46,868 bases of DNA from a virus, in IMG/VR virus record IMGVR_UViG_3300031825_000370, positions 1 to 46,868 of that record; one strand, written 5' to 3'. Shown here piece after piece: positions 15,336 to 23,399 of the stretch. Positions within the stretch are counted from its first letter, which is position 1; each line of letters starts with the position of its first letter. The position numbers and the translations under genes were made by a program. A model generated the notes under the pieces. The model saw only the letters and a program-made list of their open reading frames with translations. It was not told where the DNA came from and ran no database searches.

Positions 15336-17614
15336 CAGATGTTCACCTCCATGTCGATCTCCAGCACCGTCAACGAACCCGGCACATCCTTCACAAGCTC
15401 CGGCTGTGGATCGTGCGAGCGGCCGAGCGGACGGAAGGTGAAGGTCCCCGCCACCGCCACCGGCGTCAGGTCGGCCGAGGGCGCCAGAAGCTCGTCACCT
15501 TCGGGGGACAGCATCACGTCGCCGGATGGGTCGAGCAGCCACGCGGCCTGCTCCGGATCCAGCCGCACCTCGCCGCCCACCGCGAAGGTGGTCGCCGCTT
15601 CCAGGTGCAGCGTGAACTTCGAGATGCGCCGCAGCCGCGTGCGCTGGCGCTTCGACGGACCCTCGCCCTCGTTCGGCACGAACGGCACCAGCCGCCCGGT
15701 GAAGCGCCCGCCCACCACCGTGTCGGTCTCCACCAGCGTCTCGCCGTCGGCCGGCACTAGCTCGCCCTCGTCGTCCACCGCGCGCACGCCGAGATATTCG
15801 CCGCCATGGAACACGTCCACGTCGAGCCCGGCGAACAGGTAGAGCTTGCCGTAGGCCGGCATATTCGCGGCGCGATAGGCCTCCAGCGTCGCCGGATAGG
15901 CCCCCAGGTCCACCTCGCCGTCGAGCCGGGCCGCCGCGTCGAATGCGTCCACCGTCGTCAGGACGCCGAATTCGCAGACGCGCTCCACCGACACGATGGC
16001 GTCGGACTGAAAGCAGGACACCCAGGCCACGCCGTCGAGCCGCGGCACCCACGGAAACCAGCCCACCCATTCCTCGCCGGTGTTGTACTTGCCCACCATC
16101 AGCGAGCCATCGGCATTGACCACATAGAGATACCGTTCAATGTCCGCCCCGTCGCCCGTCGCCATCTCGATACAGCGTGGGGATTTCACGAGCGGCGCAT
16201 GGTATTCGGTGATGTCCCGCGCCATGTAGGGCCGCGCGGTCTGCCCGGTACCGACAATCGCCACCACGCGGGTCTTCTCGGCATTGATGAAAGCAAGCCC
16301 CTCCGTCGTCGCCGTCGGCCGCACGAAGGCCGCCCCATCCGACGACACGAAGCGAAAGTCGATCGACCCCGGCACCAGGGGATCAGCGGCCGAGATCGGG
16401 ATGTAATAGACGCCGGTGTCGCAGAACACGAACTGGTCCGCGCCGCCCGTCACCTCCAGCACCGCGGCATTGGCCTGCAGCGTCTCGAAGATCGCACCAT
16501 CGGCGTTTCCAGTAACATCGAAGTCGCGCGGATCGCCGATCGCCGACCACAGGATACCGTTCGGCACACCGGGGATGCGCGCGAAGATGAGCCGCCCCCG
16601 GTCGGCCGAGACCGACCAGGGCCAGCCCCGAAAGTCCGAAATGGCCTGCTCGGTCCACACGTCGCTGTTCAGCGGCTCCGTGAGCTTGGCGACGGGGGTC
16701 ACCTCGCGCTCCTTCGCATTTGGCCCCACTACTGTGTCGCCCAGCACGAGGGTATCACCCGAGCCGCTGCGCCCGCGGAACTTCGACACCGGCGGCACCA
16801 CCATGATCTTGATCCAGGTGTTCCCGGTGTCGATGCCCTTCTCACGGACATAGCCTTTTCCGCCCTGCGTGGTGTTCTCGACCACATCGCCGACCTGGAA
16901 ACCGTCCTTCGAATCGTCGGAGAGGTAGAGCTGATATCCCGGCGGAATGGCCTCCACGACAGTGGCGGTGACCACCGTGGCCGACGTAAAGGCCGTGATC
17001 AGCAGTTGCCGGTCGTAATAGCGAATGATGCAGCCGACCATGCCCGCGGCGAAGGCGGCCGACGTGGCTGTGACGGTGACCGAGCCGGAAAAATCCGAGG
17101 GCGTGATGGCGATCCCGCGCGGCGCATACCGCCACACCGGCGCGCGGACCTTGCCGCTGGCGTTCGTGCGGAAGGTGAAATCCGCAATCGACCAAACATC
17201 GGCCTTGTCGTCATAGGTGATCACCTTCGGCCGCGCCCCGCGCCAGCAGATGAACACCTCCAGGTCGAACCGGGCCCACCGCAGATCATCCAGCCCGTCG
17301 ACCGTCCACGGCATTGTTCCGGCGGTGAAGACCACGGCATTGTCGTCGTCGCGGATGGTCACCGCGCCGGCCGAGAAGCTGATGGTGAACTTCTTCTGCG
17401 TCGTCATGCGCAGCCATTCGGTGCGGCCCGCCTGCACGAAGAGCGGCCGCCGGCCCGGCCGCAGCGTTGCCCCGCCCTCGGCGCGCGCGCGGAAGTTCTC
17501 CGCCTTGCGCAGCCCGGCCCGCTGCATCTTGGTGTCGTCCCGGCGCCGCGCCAAGGAAGACATCTGCCCCCCGGAAAAGTCGCGCTGCGGGAACAGGTCC
17601 TTGGGGATGCTCAT
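15335..17614 (-). CDS. Tail tubular protein B (nozzle), T7 gp12-like
   Basis: 759 aa. The N-terminus carries FSGGQMSSLARRRDDT and LRKAENFRARAEGGATLRPG, typical of podoviral gp12/nozzle proteins. These begin with a phrase of the type 'F.GG..S..l..R.D...y..g...~eN~....G...RRPG'. The rest is beta-rich, as in the propeller and platform domains. The gene directly follows the gp11-like gene (4-nt overlap) and overlaps the gp14-like gene. Nozzle proteins form the hexameric end of the short tail. Length is close to T7 gp12 (794 aa). Confidence 0.88.
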   Translation of the reverse strand: MSIPKDLFPQRDFSGGQMSSLARRRDDTKMQRAGLRKAENFRARAEGGATLRPGRRPLFVQAGRTEWLRMTTQKKFTISFSAGAVTIRDDDNAVVFTAGTMPWTVDGLDDLRWARFDLEVFICWRGARPKVITYDDKADVWSIADFTFRTNASGKVRAPVWRYAPRGIAITPSDFSGSVTVTATSAAFAAGMVGCIIRYYDRQLLITAFTSATVVTATVVEAIPPGYQLYLSDDSKDGFQVGDVVENTTQGGKGYVREKGIDTGNTWIKIMVVPPVSKFRGRSGSGDTLVLGDTVVGPNAKEREVTPVAKLTEPLNSDVWTEQAISDFRGWPWSVSADRGRLIFARIPGVPNGILWSAIGDPRDFDVTGNADGAIFETLQANAAVLEVTGGADQFVFCDTGVYYIPISAADPLVPGSIDFRFVSSDGAAFVRPTATTEGLAFINAEKTRVVAIVGTGQTARPYMARDITEYHAPLVKSPRCIEMATGDGADIERYLYVVNADGSLMVGKYNTGEEWVGWFPWVPRLDGVAWVSCFQSDAIVSVERVCEFGVLTTVDAFDAAARLDGEVDLGAYPATLEAYRAANMPAYGKLYLFAGLDVDVFHGGEYLGVRAVDDEGELVPADGETLVETDTVVGGRFTGRLVPFVPNEGEGPSKRQRTRLRRISKFTLHLEAATTFAVGGEVRLDPEQAAWLLDPSGDVMLSPEGDELLAPSADLTPVAVAGTFTFRPLGRSHDPQPELVKDVPGSLTVLEIDMEVNI

Positions 17615-18192
17615 CGCGGCTGGCCCCCGTACCGGCGCCGGGCGGAGATGCGCGACTTCATGAGAGCGCGGCCCTTGCGCTCCTGCGAGACACGCGAAGC
17701 GATCTCATCCAGGAAGCCCTCGGCCTTGCGCTCGATCGCCGCGGCCTCCGCCGGGTCATCGTGCAGGCCGCGATAAATCCCGGCCATGACCTTCAGCTTC
17801 AGCACCTCGGCGAACCCCACCGCCCAGGCGGCCTCATCCGGCAGGCGCAGGATCTTGGCCGAAACCGTGTCCGGCGCATCGCAGCAGATCAGGTTGTCGA
17901 TGATGTCGTAGGAGCCGAGGCCGATGCCGGATGCATAGACATCGAGGAGCTGGAGCGCCGCGGGCGGGCGCACATAGGCGTAGGCGAAAGCCTTCGACGG
18001 GTTCGACGGTGCGGCGGTGAGCGGGACGACGGTGGAGGCGAAGCCCCAATCGCGGCGGCCGATCAGCAGCGGCAGCTCGGCGTCGTAGGCCTCGGACGCG
18101 ACCTCCCATGCGTCCGACCCGTCATTGGTGGTGACGGGCTCGTTGCCGGTGAGCCGGAGCGCGGAATTGATGATGGAGAGCTTGTCGGCCAT
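17611..18192 (-). CDS. Tail tubular protein A (adaptor), T7 gp11-like
   Basis: 193 aa. The start LSIINSALRLTGNEPV, then WEVASEAYDAELPLLIGRRDWGFA and YAYVRPPAALQLLDVY, is the characteristic pattern of podoviral tail tubular protein A ('iN.aL..lG...i....e.....l...y......lL....W.fA......Y.~P'). Its length matches T7 gp11 (196 aa). It forms the dodecameric adaptor between portal and nozzle. It is the first gene after a terminator and a GTGCGTTGC copy, so it may begin a new transcript. Confidence 0.9.
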   Translation of the reverse strand: MADKLSIINSALRLTGNEPVTTNDGSDAWEVASEAYDAELPLLIGRRDWGFASTVVPLTAAPSNPSKAFAYAYVRPPAALQLLDVYASGIGLGSYDIIDNLICCDAPDTVSAKILRLPDEAAWAVGFAEVLKLKVMAGIYRGLHDDPAEAAAIERKAEGFLDEIASRVSQERKGRALMKSRISARRRYGGQPR

Positions 18193-18223
18193 GGCGCGAC
18201 GGTGCGGGCTTCACGGAAGGGTC

Positions 18224-18232
18224 GCAACGCAC
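18224..18232 (-). repeat. GTGCGTTGC intergenic motif, copy 6
   Basis: Located 31 nt before the tail tube A start and 14 nt past the hairpin terminator at 18247-18274. A conserved element directly after a terminator would fit a transcription start signal, but no standard -35/-10 is visible. Confidence 0.75.
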
Positions 18233-18246
18233 CTGCGCTCAAATGG

Positions 18247-18274
18247 AAAAGCCGCCCCGGCGACGAGGCGGCTT
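18247..18274 (-). terminator. Rho-independent terminator after the tRNA-like gene
   Basis: Read leftward: arm AAGCCGCC, 10-nt loop, arm GGCGGCTT, then TT. The 8-bp stem starts 4 nt past the tRNA discriminator base. It would end the transcript covering the coat, cement, LEM-type and tRNA-like genes. Confidence 0.75.
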
Positions 18275-18277
18275 CGG

Positions 18278-18344
18278 TTGCAGGCCGGGGAGTTGAACCC
18301 CGCTCGATCCGGCTTATGAGGCCGGCCGGGTCACCGGACCTGCG
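18278..18344 (-). tRNA. Initiator-type tRNA-Met(CAU)-like gene with shortened D-arm
   Basis: The minus strand folds into a cloverleaf. Acceptor CGCAGGT pairs with GCCTGCA with a C1-A72 mismatch, the hallmark of bacterial initiator tRNA. The D-region is only 12 nt, CCGG-TGAC-CCGG. The anticodon arm is CCGGC-CTCATAA-GCCGG (anticodon CAU, the same loop as E. coli tRNA-fMet), followed by a 6-nt variable loop. The T-arm is CGGGG-TTCAACT-CCCCG with a consensus TTCRANY loop. The discriminator is A and the genomic 3' end reads CCG rather than CCA. The D-loop GG needed for the elbow is missing, so it may be degenerate or serve a non-canonical role. It starts 5 nt after the stop of the neighbouring gene and is followed at once by a terminator. 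Confidence 0.65.
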
Positions 18345-18348
18345 CTGC

Positions 18349-18765
18349 TCAGGGGGTCTCTTCGCCCTTGGCCGCGGCGATCTTCGCCTTCAGCTTGGCG
18401 ATGCCCCATCGGTTGTCCACGTCGATGCCGAGCGCCTCGGCTTCCGCGCGCAGGGCGTCCTTCTCGGCATCATCATCGGCGACAGGCGGCAGCGGTTCGG
18501 GCTCGGCGGGCGCCGCGGGTGCGGGTGCGGGTGCGGGATTGCCTTCGGCCGGCGGATTTCCGTCCGGATCGCGCGGCGGCTCCGGCGCGCTGGGCGGGGC
18601 CACGGGCGCCACCGTCAGGCTCACCGGCGGCTTCGGCGCCCAGGCACTCGGCAGCTTGTAGGCGTACCGGGTTGGGTCGGACTTCACGATTTCGACGGCA
18701 TCCACCGCGAAGGTCTCGCGCGGCTCGCCGCTGTCCAGATCGTAGATGGTGACGCGCTCGGGCAT
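18349..18765 (-). CDS. Pro/Ala-rich protein with C-terminal HeH/LEM-like motif
   Basis: 138 aa. The N-terminal 45 residues form a compact domain (MPERVTIYDLDSGEPRETF, VEIVKSDPTRYAYKLP). A long Pro/Ala/Glu linker covers about 55-95. The C-terminal ~35 residues (RAEAEALGIDVDNRWGIAKLKAKI) match the helix-extended-helix/LEM-like motif seen in phage head-region proteins and Rho N-termini. Such proteins often sit between the coat and the head-tail genes. Role unknown; a minor head or decoration function is possible. The tRNA-like gene begins 5 nt after its stop. Confidence 0.7.
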   Translation of the reverse strand: MPERVTIYDLDSGEPRETFAVDAVEIVKSDPTRYAYKLPSAWAPKPPVSLTVAPVAPPSAPEPPRDPDGNPPAEGNPAPAPAPAAPAEPEPLPPVADDDAEKDALRAEAEALGIDVDNRWGIAKLKAKIAAAKGEETP

Positions 18766-18800
18766 CGAGATCTTCCTTCGGTCGGGCCATGGCGTCGCGC

Positions 18801-19193
18801 TCAGTACTTGAGCGCGACGTGGGCCTGATAGGTGATGGACGGGGTGGTGCCGGCGACGATGGTGCGCAGCCGCATGTAGCGGTAGATCGTGCCCAGCTTC
18901 TCGTTGAGCACCGGCTGCTCGATCCGGCCCGTGCCCGTCACCGGGATCAGGATGGACACGATGTTGCCGCTGGCGAAGGTCGCCGAATTCGAAAGGCCGA
19001 CCTCGATGGAATAGGTCTCGTCGGTGGACACAAAGTCCGCCGCGGAGACATCCGCCACCAGCGTACCCTCGAACCGCGCGCCGCGCAGATCGAGCACCTT
19101 GTCGGCGCTCGCCACCTGCGCCGCAGCCGTCGCGGTGACGGCGTAGCTGTCCTTGAGCTGGGTGGCGACGTCAAAGGGATAACCGCGCTGCAT
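18801..19193 (-). CDS. Capsid cement/decoration protein, Bbp16-like
   Basis: 130 aa, beta-rich. Features shared with the Bbp16 family are a start around DSYAVTATAAAQVASADKVL, a middle VGLSNSATFASGN, and an ending RYMRLRTIVAGTTPS before a final beta strand. In BPP-1 and epsilon15 the equivalent protein staples the coat lattice. Size and position (directly after the coat gene) agree. A terminator hairpin lies between coat and this gene, so its expression relative to the coat may be set by read-through. Assignment is by family pattern and synteny. Confidence 0.75.
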   Translation of the reverse strand: MQRGYPFDVATQLKDSYAVTATAAAQVASADKVLDLRGARFEGTLVADVSAADFVSTDETYSIEVGLSNSATFASGNIVSILIPVTGTGRIEQPVLNEKLGTIYRYMRLRTIVAGTTPSITYQAHVALKY

Positions 19194-19239
19194 CTGCCCC
19201 TCCTCGGGCTGTTTCGACCCACGCCCCGCATCGGGGGCG

Positions 19240-19263
19240 AAAAGTGCGGGGCCGAAGCCCCGC
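19240..19263 (-). terminator. Terminator-like hairpin after the coat gene
   Basis: Read leftward: GCGGGGC-TTCG-GCCCCGC followed by ACTTTT. The perfect 7-bp GC stem with a stable TTCG tetraloop begins 4 nt after the coat stop. It could attenuate late transcription downstream of the most highly needed protein or protect the 3' end of the coat message. Confidence 0.75.
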
Positions 19264-19267
19264 AGGA

Positions 19268-20233
19268 TCAGGCGACGATCGCCGCGTCGGTGATGGAGGA
19301 CAGGCGCGTGAGCGTGTACTCGTTCTCGATCACGAAGCCGAGGTCCCAGGTGAACCAGGTGCGATAGAGCGGCGTGTCGCCGGTCAGCACCAGGCCAACG
19401 TCCTTCACGTCCATGGGCTTCAGCTCGATGCCCTTAAGGCCGCCGTCCTCCGGGTTCATGGAGAGGACATAGATGGACGAGCACGCCGCCGTGCCCCCAC
19501 CGTAGGCCGCCTCGGTGAAGGGCAGCAGTCGCTGGTTCTTGTCGATCGGATAGCCGAACAGGATCGGCAGGTCGGCGTAATAGTAGCCGCCCTGCCCCAC
19601 GCCGCCGAGGTCGTTCATACCCGTGCGCTGGACGAAGCCGGCGACGGTGGTCGAGCGCACCATGGCCGGCATGTAGCGCTTCATGCCGTAGGGCATGATG
19701 ATGTGCGTGGGGCTGCGCGTCTCCGCGATGGCCTGATCCAGCTTCGCCAGCGAGAGGGCGCCGCCGCCGGACCCGGTGTTGTTCGGGATCACGCGGTTGA
19801 ACCGGTCCGCCCGCTTCTGGAGCCCGTCGGGCTCCTTCGGATTGGTGGTATTATCACCCTTGAAGAGGGCGTCGGTCACCAGGCGGATGATGGCCTTAAC
19901 CTTCATCGCCTCCTTCTCGTTCCGGCGGGCCTCGCCGGCACGATCGACGATGGCGCGATCAACATCCAGGTAGGAGTCGATCACATAGGTGGCCTCCTGG
20001 AACGGCTCGATCGTGCCGTCGGAGCTTTCGGCCGGCGCGTTGATGCCGCGGAAGGCAGCGCTCGGCAGCACGGCCTCGCGATAGCCCTCATAAATGGCGG
20101 AGCCGAGCCCCTCGAAGCGCAGCACCTGGAAGACATCGCTCTCCTTCGAGAACATCTCGATGATCGGGCGACGCAGATCGCCCTTCTCCAGACCCTTCGC
20201 GTACTCGGGCAGCGTGATCAGTGCGCCAGCCAT
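19268..20233 (-). CDS. Major capsid protein (epsilon15/BPP-1-like)
   Basis: 321 aa, from MAGALITLPEYAKGLEKGDL. It contains PIIEMFSKESDVFQVLRFEG, a segment around residues 85-115 with basic residues (DRAGEARRNEKEAMKVKAII), the region LFKGDNTTNPKEPDGLQKR, and a late TWFTWDLGFVIENEY block. This organisation is that of short HK97-fold coats of temperate podoviruses such as epsilon15 (about 335 aa). It forms the icosahedral shell. The gene directly follows the scaffold and precedes the cement protein. ATG 20233 is preceded by a GAGTGAGAG ribosome site. Confidence 0.9.
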   Translation of the reverse strand: MAGALITLPEYAKGLEKGDLRRPIIEMFSKESDVFQVLRFEGLGSAIYEGYREAVLPSAAFRGINAPAESSDGTIEPFQEATYVIDSYLDVDRAIVDRAGEARRNEKEAMKVKAIIRLVTDALFKGDNTTNPKEPDGLQKRADRFNRVIPNNTGSGGGALSLAKLDQAIAETRSPTHIIMPYGMKRYMPAMVRSTTVAGFVQRTGMNDLGGVGQGGYYYADLPILFGYPIDKNQRLLPFTEAAYGGGTAACSSIYVLSMNPEDGGLKGIELKPMDVKDVGLVLTGDTPLYRTWFTWDLGFVIENEYTLTRLSSITDAAIVA

Positions 20234-20243
20234 CTCTCACTCC

Positions 20244-21008
20244 TCAGCGCTTCCCGGCCGCGGCGCGGCGGGCGTAATCCATCTTCTGGGTGGTGCTCAT
20301 CGCGGCGTATTCCTCGTCCGAGGGTTCCGCCGCCTTGCCGGGAACATCGCGCCCGCCGCCAGGCAGGCCTGCGCCGCCCTGACTGGAAATCTTGCTGGCC
20401 GCCCACTCCCACGCCTCGACCTGCCAGGCCGCGAAAAGGTTCGCCTGTGCCTGTTCGGCAATATGCTTCGGCGCAGTCGCGAGAAACGTCTTCACCGCAT
20501 CGATGCGCGCGTTCGCGTTCGCGCCGAGCTTCGGTTTTTCGGCTGCGATATCCGCCTGGAGCTTTGCATCCTCGGCGATCTTGTCCTGCGCGTAGAGGCC
20601 CAGGAGCCGCGAGAACTCCGCCTGCGGCAGGCCCATCTCGTGCGCCACCTTGCGGGCGTTCTGGAGGAGCGGCGACTGCTCGTCGAACTCGAACGTCGCC
20701 CCCTCCGGCACGGCGCCCTGCGGCAGCTCCAGCTTGTAGCCGTCCGGCTTCTCGGGGATCGCCCTCGCCCGCTCGGCCTGCGCCGCGGTGAGCGCCTTGT
20801 GCTCGTCCAGCACCGGCTTCAGGGCGTCCAGCTTGACGCCGCTCTCGCCCCAATAGCCCTCATCCAGCCAGTCAGGCCGGGCCGCCGGGCTCGGAATCGA
20901 CGGCACCGGCGATGCGCCGCCGCCGGACGCCGCGGGGGGCGTCGGTGCCGGCGGAGTGCCGGGCGCGGGCGAGGGGCTGGCCGGGGTCGGGGAAAGCGGG
21001 TCGGGCAT
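20244..21008 (-). CDS. Capsid scaffolding protein
   Basis: 254 aa. An N-terminal Pro/Ser/Ala-rich segment (1-45) is followed by WLDEGYWGESGVKLDALKPVL, typical of podoviral scaffolds. A charged helical region and a Lys/Arg-rich C-terminus (YAAMSTTQKMDYARRAAAGKR) follow. Scaffolds of this class direct coat assembly and leave the procapsid. The ATG at 21008 is inside the preceding small gene; a GTGCGTTGC copy lies 69 nt upstream. Order portal, small gene, scaffold, coat is normal. Confidence 0.88.
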   Translation of the reverse strand: MPDPLSPTPASPSPAPGTPPAPTPPAASGGGASPVPSIPSPAARPDWLDEGYWGESGVKLDALKPVLDEHKALTAAQAERARAIPEKPDGYKLELPQGAVPEGATFEFDEQSPLLQNARKVAHEMGLPQAEFSRLLGLYAQDKIAEDAKLQADIAAEKPKLGANANARIDAVKTFLATAPKHIAEQAQANLFAAWQVEAWEWAASKISSQGGAGLPGGGRDVPGKAAEPSDEEYAAMSTTQKMDYARRAAAGKR

Positions 21009-21210
21009 CGGGGTTCGGCGCCTCGTCGAGCAGCAGGATCAATCTGCGAGCGAGGGTTCGTCGGCCGAGGTCTTCGTGCAACGCACCGGGGGGGCACCCC
21101 GGCGGCGGCACCTGCATCAGGATCTCCATCAGCAGCGCGCGCGCCAGCTTTCCGTCCACCGTGCAGCCCAGGCGCCGCCACGCCTCTTCCATGTCCTGGA
21201 TGCTGATCAT
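20872..21210 (-). CDS. Small protein between portal and scaffold
   Basis: 112 aa. It starts 7 nt past the portal stop with MISIQDMEEAWRRLGCTVDG and continues ARALLMEILMQVPPPG, RRTLARRLILLLDEAPNP. The first ~65 residues look like a real helical protein. The last ~45, Arg/Pro-rich, overlap the scaffold gene in another frame and may be drift. No family recognised. Motif copy 7 lies inside it. Confidence 0.5.
   Translation of the reverse strand: MISIQDMEEAWRRLGCTVDGKLARALLMEILMQVPPPGCPPGALHEDLGRRTLARRLILLLDEAPNPDARPAFPDPGQPLARARHSAGTDAPRGVRRRRIAGAVDSEPGGPA
21078..21086 (-). repeat. GTGCGTTGC motif, copy 7 (inside a small gene)
   Basis: 69 nt before the scaffold start and within the overlapping small reading frame. 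It continues as ACGAA, like copy 2 in having A after GTTGC. Confidence 0.6.
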
Positions 21211-21217
21211 GCGCGCC

Positions 21218-22801
21218 TCACGCCGCCGCCGGCATGGGCGCGCCGCCCTGCGCGGCCGGCGCCTGCCCGCCCTGGAGCTGCGCGATCTGCGCCGCCGCGG
21301 CCTTGATGTCGTCCTCGCTGCGCCAGGCCACGATCTTGCCGGCGCCGAGCTTGTCGGAGAGATTCTTCATGGTCTGCGCGCCATCCACCCGCAGCTTGAA
21401 CTCCTCCGGGAAGGCCGCGCCGGCGGTGGCCGTGAACTGGTTGAAGGCCGCCACCTCCAGCGCATCCTGCTCGCGCTGCGCCGGATTGATCGGCGTGAGC
21501 GACACCGCCGCGCCGTTCACCTTCACCGCCTCGATCTTGCCGGCCGCCTGCAACAGGTACTGGAACCGCAGGAAGGTGCCGCCGCAGAACTCGCGCCAGA
21601 AGACGAGGCCCGGCGTGCCGATGCGGCGAAGCGCCCGCTTCACCTCCTCGGCCCACTGCGTGGCTGTGGGCGGGGTGTCGCCGCGCTGCTCCGGGAAGTC
21701 CTGATAGAACAGGCGCTTGATGCGCCGCTCCAGGTTCGCCTCCTCGAACAGGGCGGCATCCGGCTTCGGCTGCTCGTAGAGCGGCTTGATGGCGCCCTCG
21801 GTGCCGGGCCGCACGGGATAGAACATCCCGGCCTCCACGCCGCCCTCCAGGTTCGCCATCTGATCGTCGGGATAGCCCATGGGCGGGCGGATCATGCCGT
21901 CCAGAGAATCGATGAAGAGCGCGCGCTGCTCATCGAGCTGCCGCAGGTCTGGCAACGCCCGAAGAATCGGCCCCCAGCCGAAGGCCCATTCCGCGAACGC
22001 CCCGAACCGGCCGACCACCAGAGGGCACGACCCCTCGCCGCGCAGCACCGCCGAATGCACGACCTCCTTGTCGATCATGACGACGTGCTGCCACACCTCG
22101 TCGCCGCGCTCGGACCAATCGCGCCAGTAGCCCCAGCGCACCACGCACTTGTCGCGCTTCTTCTCGGCCACCTTCTTCGCGATCTTGCTCGGCAGGGTCA
22201 CATCCGGAAGCAGCGCCGGCAGCTTGCCGAAGCATGTGTGGCGGACCACGAAGCGATCGTCGATATCGCCGGTGGGGCCGACATTGATCTCCAGCTCGCG
22301 CAGCGGGACGGACTGGCAGAAGATCGGCTGGCCCGGCCGGCCCGTGTCGATCCACATGGCCAGCGTGCCCGTGGCCGCGTCCGGGTTCACGCCTTTGGCC
22401 AGCTCGGGATAGAAGTTTGACGCCGAGATGCCATCGAAGATCGCGGCGTCGCCCGCGGCGACGCTATCCTTGACCTCCTCCCAGACATCATCATCCACCA
22501 GGGCGCCCTTCGCGCGCGCCGCCCAGGGTTGCGTCTGCGGCATGAAGGTGTCGCAGATCAGCGAGCCGAAGTCCTCCGAGCACTCGAAGCCGAGGCTGGT
22601 CTGGAGCTCCGCCTGATCGTCGGGCTTGGTGGTGGCCGGCGCGTTGGAGCTGGAGATGTCACGGGCGCGGGGCGGGGCCGAGAAGAAATAGGCCTCCTCC
22701 AGGTCCGCCCGCCACATGCTCTTCTGCCGACGGCAGTCCTCCAGGCGCTCGCACGCCTCCTCACTCAGTTCCTTGTAGGGGCCGGAGGCTGGGGCCGCCA
22801 T
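21218..22801 (-). CDS. Portal protein (podoviral head-tail connector)
   Basis: 527 aa. The N-terminus reads ACERLEDCRRQKSMWRADLEEAYFFSAPPRARD, the helical opening typical of T7/P22-type portals. Further landmarks are LICDTFMPQTQPW, a conserved block QRALFIDSLDGMIRPPMGY, and the family sequence GTEGAIKPLYEQPKPDAALFEEANLERRI (read in two parts). A C-terminal Ala/Gln-rich tail closes it. Portal rings sit at one vertex, thread DNA during packaging and bind terminase and adaptor. Length matches T7 gp8 (536 aa). The ATG directly follows the TGA of the upstream small gene. Confidence 0.9.
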   Translation of the reverse strand: MAAPASGPYKELSEEACERLEDCRRQKSMWRADLEEAYFFSAPPRARDISSSNAPATTKPDDQAELQTSLGFECSEDFGSLICDTFMPQTQPWAARAKGALVDDDVWEEVKDSVAAGDAAIFDGISASNFYPELAKGVNPDAATGTLAMWIDTGRPGQPIFCQSVPLRELEINVGPTGDIDDRFVVRHTCFGKLPALLPDVTLPSKIAKKVAEKKRDKCVVRWGYWRDWSERGDEVWQHVVMIDKEVVHSAVLRGEGSCPLVVGRFGAFAEWAFGWGPILRALPDLRQLDEQRALFIDSLDGMIRPPMGYPDDQMANLEGGVEAGMFYPVRPGTEGAIKPLYEQPKPDAALFEEANLERRIKRLFYQDFPEQRGDTPPTATQWAEEVKRALRRIGTPGLVFWREFCGGTFLRFQYLLQAAGKIEAVKVNGAAVSLTPINPAQREQDALEVAAFNQFTATAGAAFPEEFKLRVDGAQTMKNLSDKLGAGKIVAWRSEDDIKAAAAQIAQLQGGQAPAAQGGAPMPAAA

Positions 22802-23399
22802 TCATCGGCTCCCCATCATCCGCGGCGCGGACAACGAGGCGCCCGAGAGGGCGGTACGTGCCCCGAACATCCGGAACACCCGGTCCGTCTCCCCGCCGAG
22901 CTGGTCCTGCACCGTCCGCACCCGGTCCGCCTCCGCGCGCTGGCGCGCTGCAATCAGCTCCGGATCTTCCTGCGGCTGCGGCGTTTTCATCGAAGATCAC
23001 TCGGCCTCCATGACGCAGGCAGTCTTTCAGCAGGGCGTCCGGCCGCAACGCACCCGACCGAAGCCCCACCAACTGCGCCACCGCCGGCACACACCAGCCG
23101 CCGAGAGCCCTGGCCCGCCCGCCATCCCCGGCCGCCAGCGACACCACCGTGCACCGGTCCTTCATCCACACCGCATCGAGGTATCCGCGCGCCACATCCT
23201 CCGGCAGGGCCAGCATCATGGTGGCGCGCAGGCGCGGGTCGAACACCACCCAGCAGCCCGCCGCCCGGCTCCAGCCCACCGCCGAGACGTGGCGGAATTC
23301 CCCAGCCGCCAGAAGGCGCACCCACCAGACCGGGCTCTCGCGGTGGAACACCACCAGCCAGTTCTCCACCAGCCCGTCGATCGCCCGCAGATCCGTCAT
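22761..23399 (-). CDS. Conserved phage protein between large terminase and portal; C-terminus overlaps two genes
   Basis: 212 aa if read to the first stop. Residues 1-130 look genuine: IDGLVENWLVVFHRESP, RLLAAGEFRHVSAVGW, GCWVVFDPRLRATMMLAL, GGWCVPAVAQLVG. Similar ~150-aa proteins occur next to terminase in many alphaproteobacterial phages. After about RHGGRVIFDENA the composition becomes Gly/Ala/Arg-rich, because this frame overlaps the whole 22802-22990 gene and the portal start. The tail is probably non-adaptive read-through or an ancestral stop has been lost. Its ATG overlaps the large terminase stop by 4 nt. Function unknown. Confidence 0.65.
   Translation of the reverse strand: MTDLRAIDGLVENWLVVFHRESPVWWVRLLAAGEFRHVSAVGWSRAAGCWVVFDPRLRATMMLALPEDVARGYLDAVWMKDRCTVVSLAAGDGGRARALGGWCVPAVAQLVGLRSGALRPDALLKDCLRHGGRVIFDENAAAAGRSGADCSAPARGGGPGADGAGPARRGDGPGVPDVRGTYRPLGRLVVRAADDGEPMNGGPSLRPLQGTE
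22802..22990 (-). CDS. Small phage head-region protein
   Basis: 62 aa, MKTPQPQEDPELIAARQRAE, then a helical Arg/Glu/Asp stretch and FRMFGARTALSGASL. Small proteins with this Pro-rich start, charged helix and Gly/Ala/Leu ending are common just before podoviral portals. The stop TGA is directly followed by the portal ATG, so the two are coupled. The product is unknown. It lies entirely inside the 3' part of the preceding open frame. Confidence 0.6.
   Translation of the reverse strand: MKTPQPQEDPELIAARQRAEADRVRTVQDQLGGETDRVFRMFGARTALSGASLSAPRMMGSR
23045..23053 (-). repeat. GTGCGTTGC motif, copy 8 (inside coding sequence)
   Basis: 54 nt before the 22990 start and in frame with the overlapping gene, where it helps encode SGALRP. 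It continues as GGCCGG. A coding coincidence is possible for this copy. Confidence 0.5.

Noticed and set aside
18278-18344. tRNA-like gene as an integration (attL/attR) remnant
   Set aside because: It lies ~28 kb from the integrase inside the virion operon, not at an element end, and has a terminator and 5' context suggesting a resident gene.
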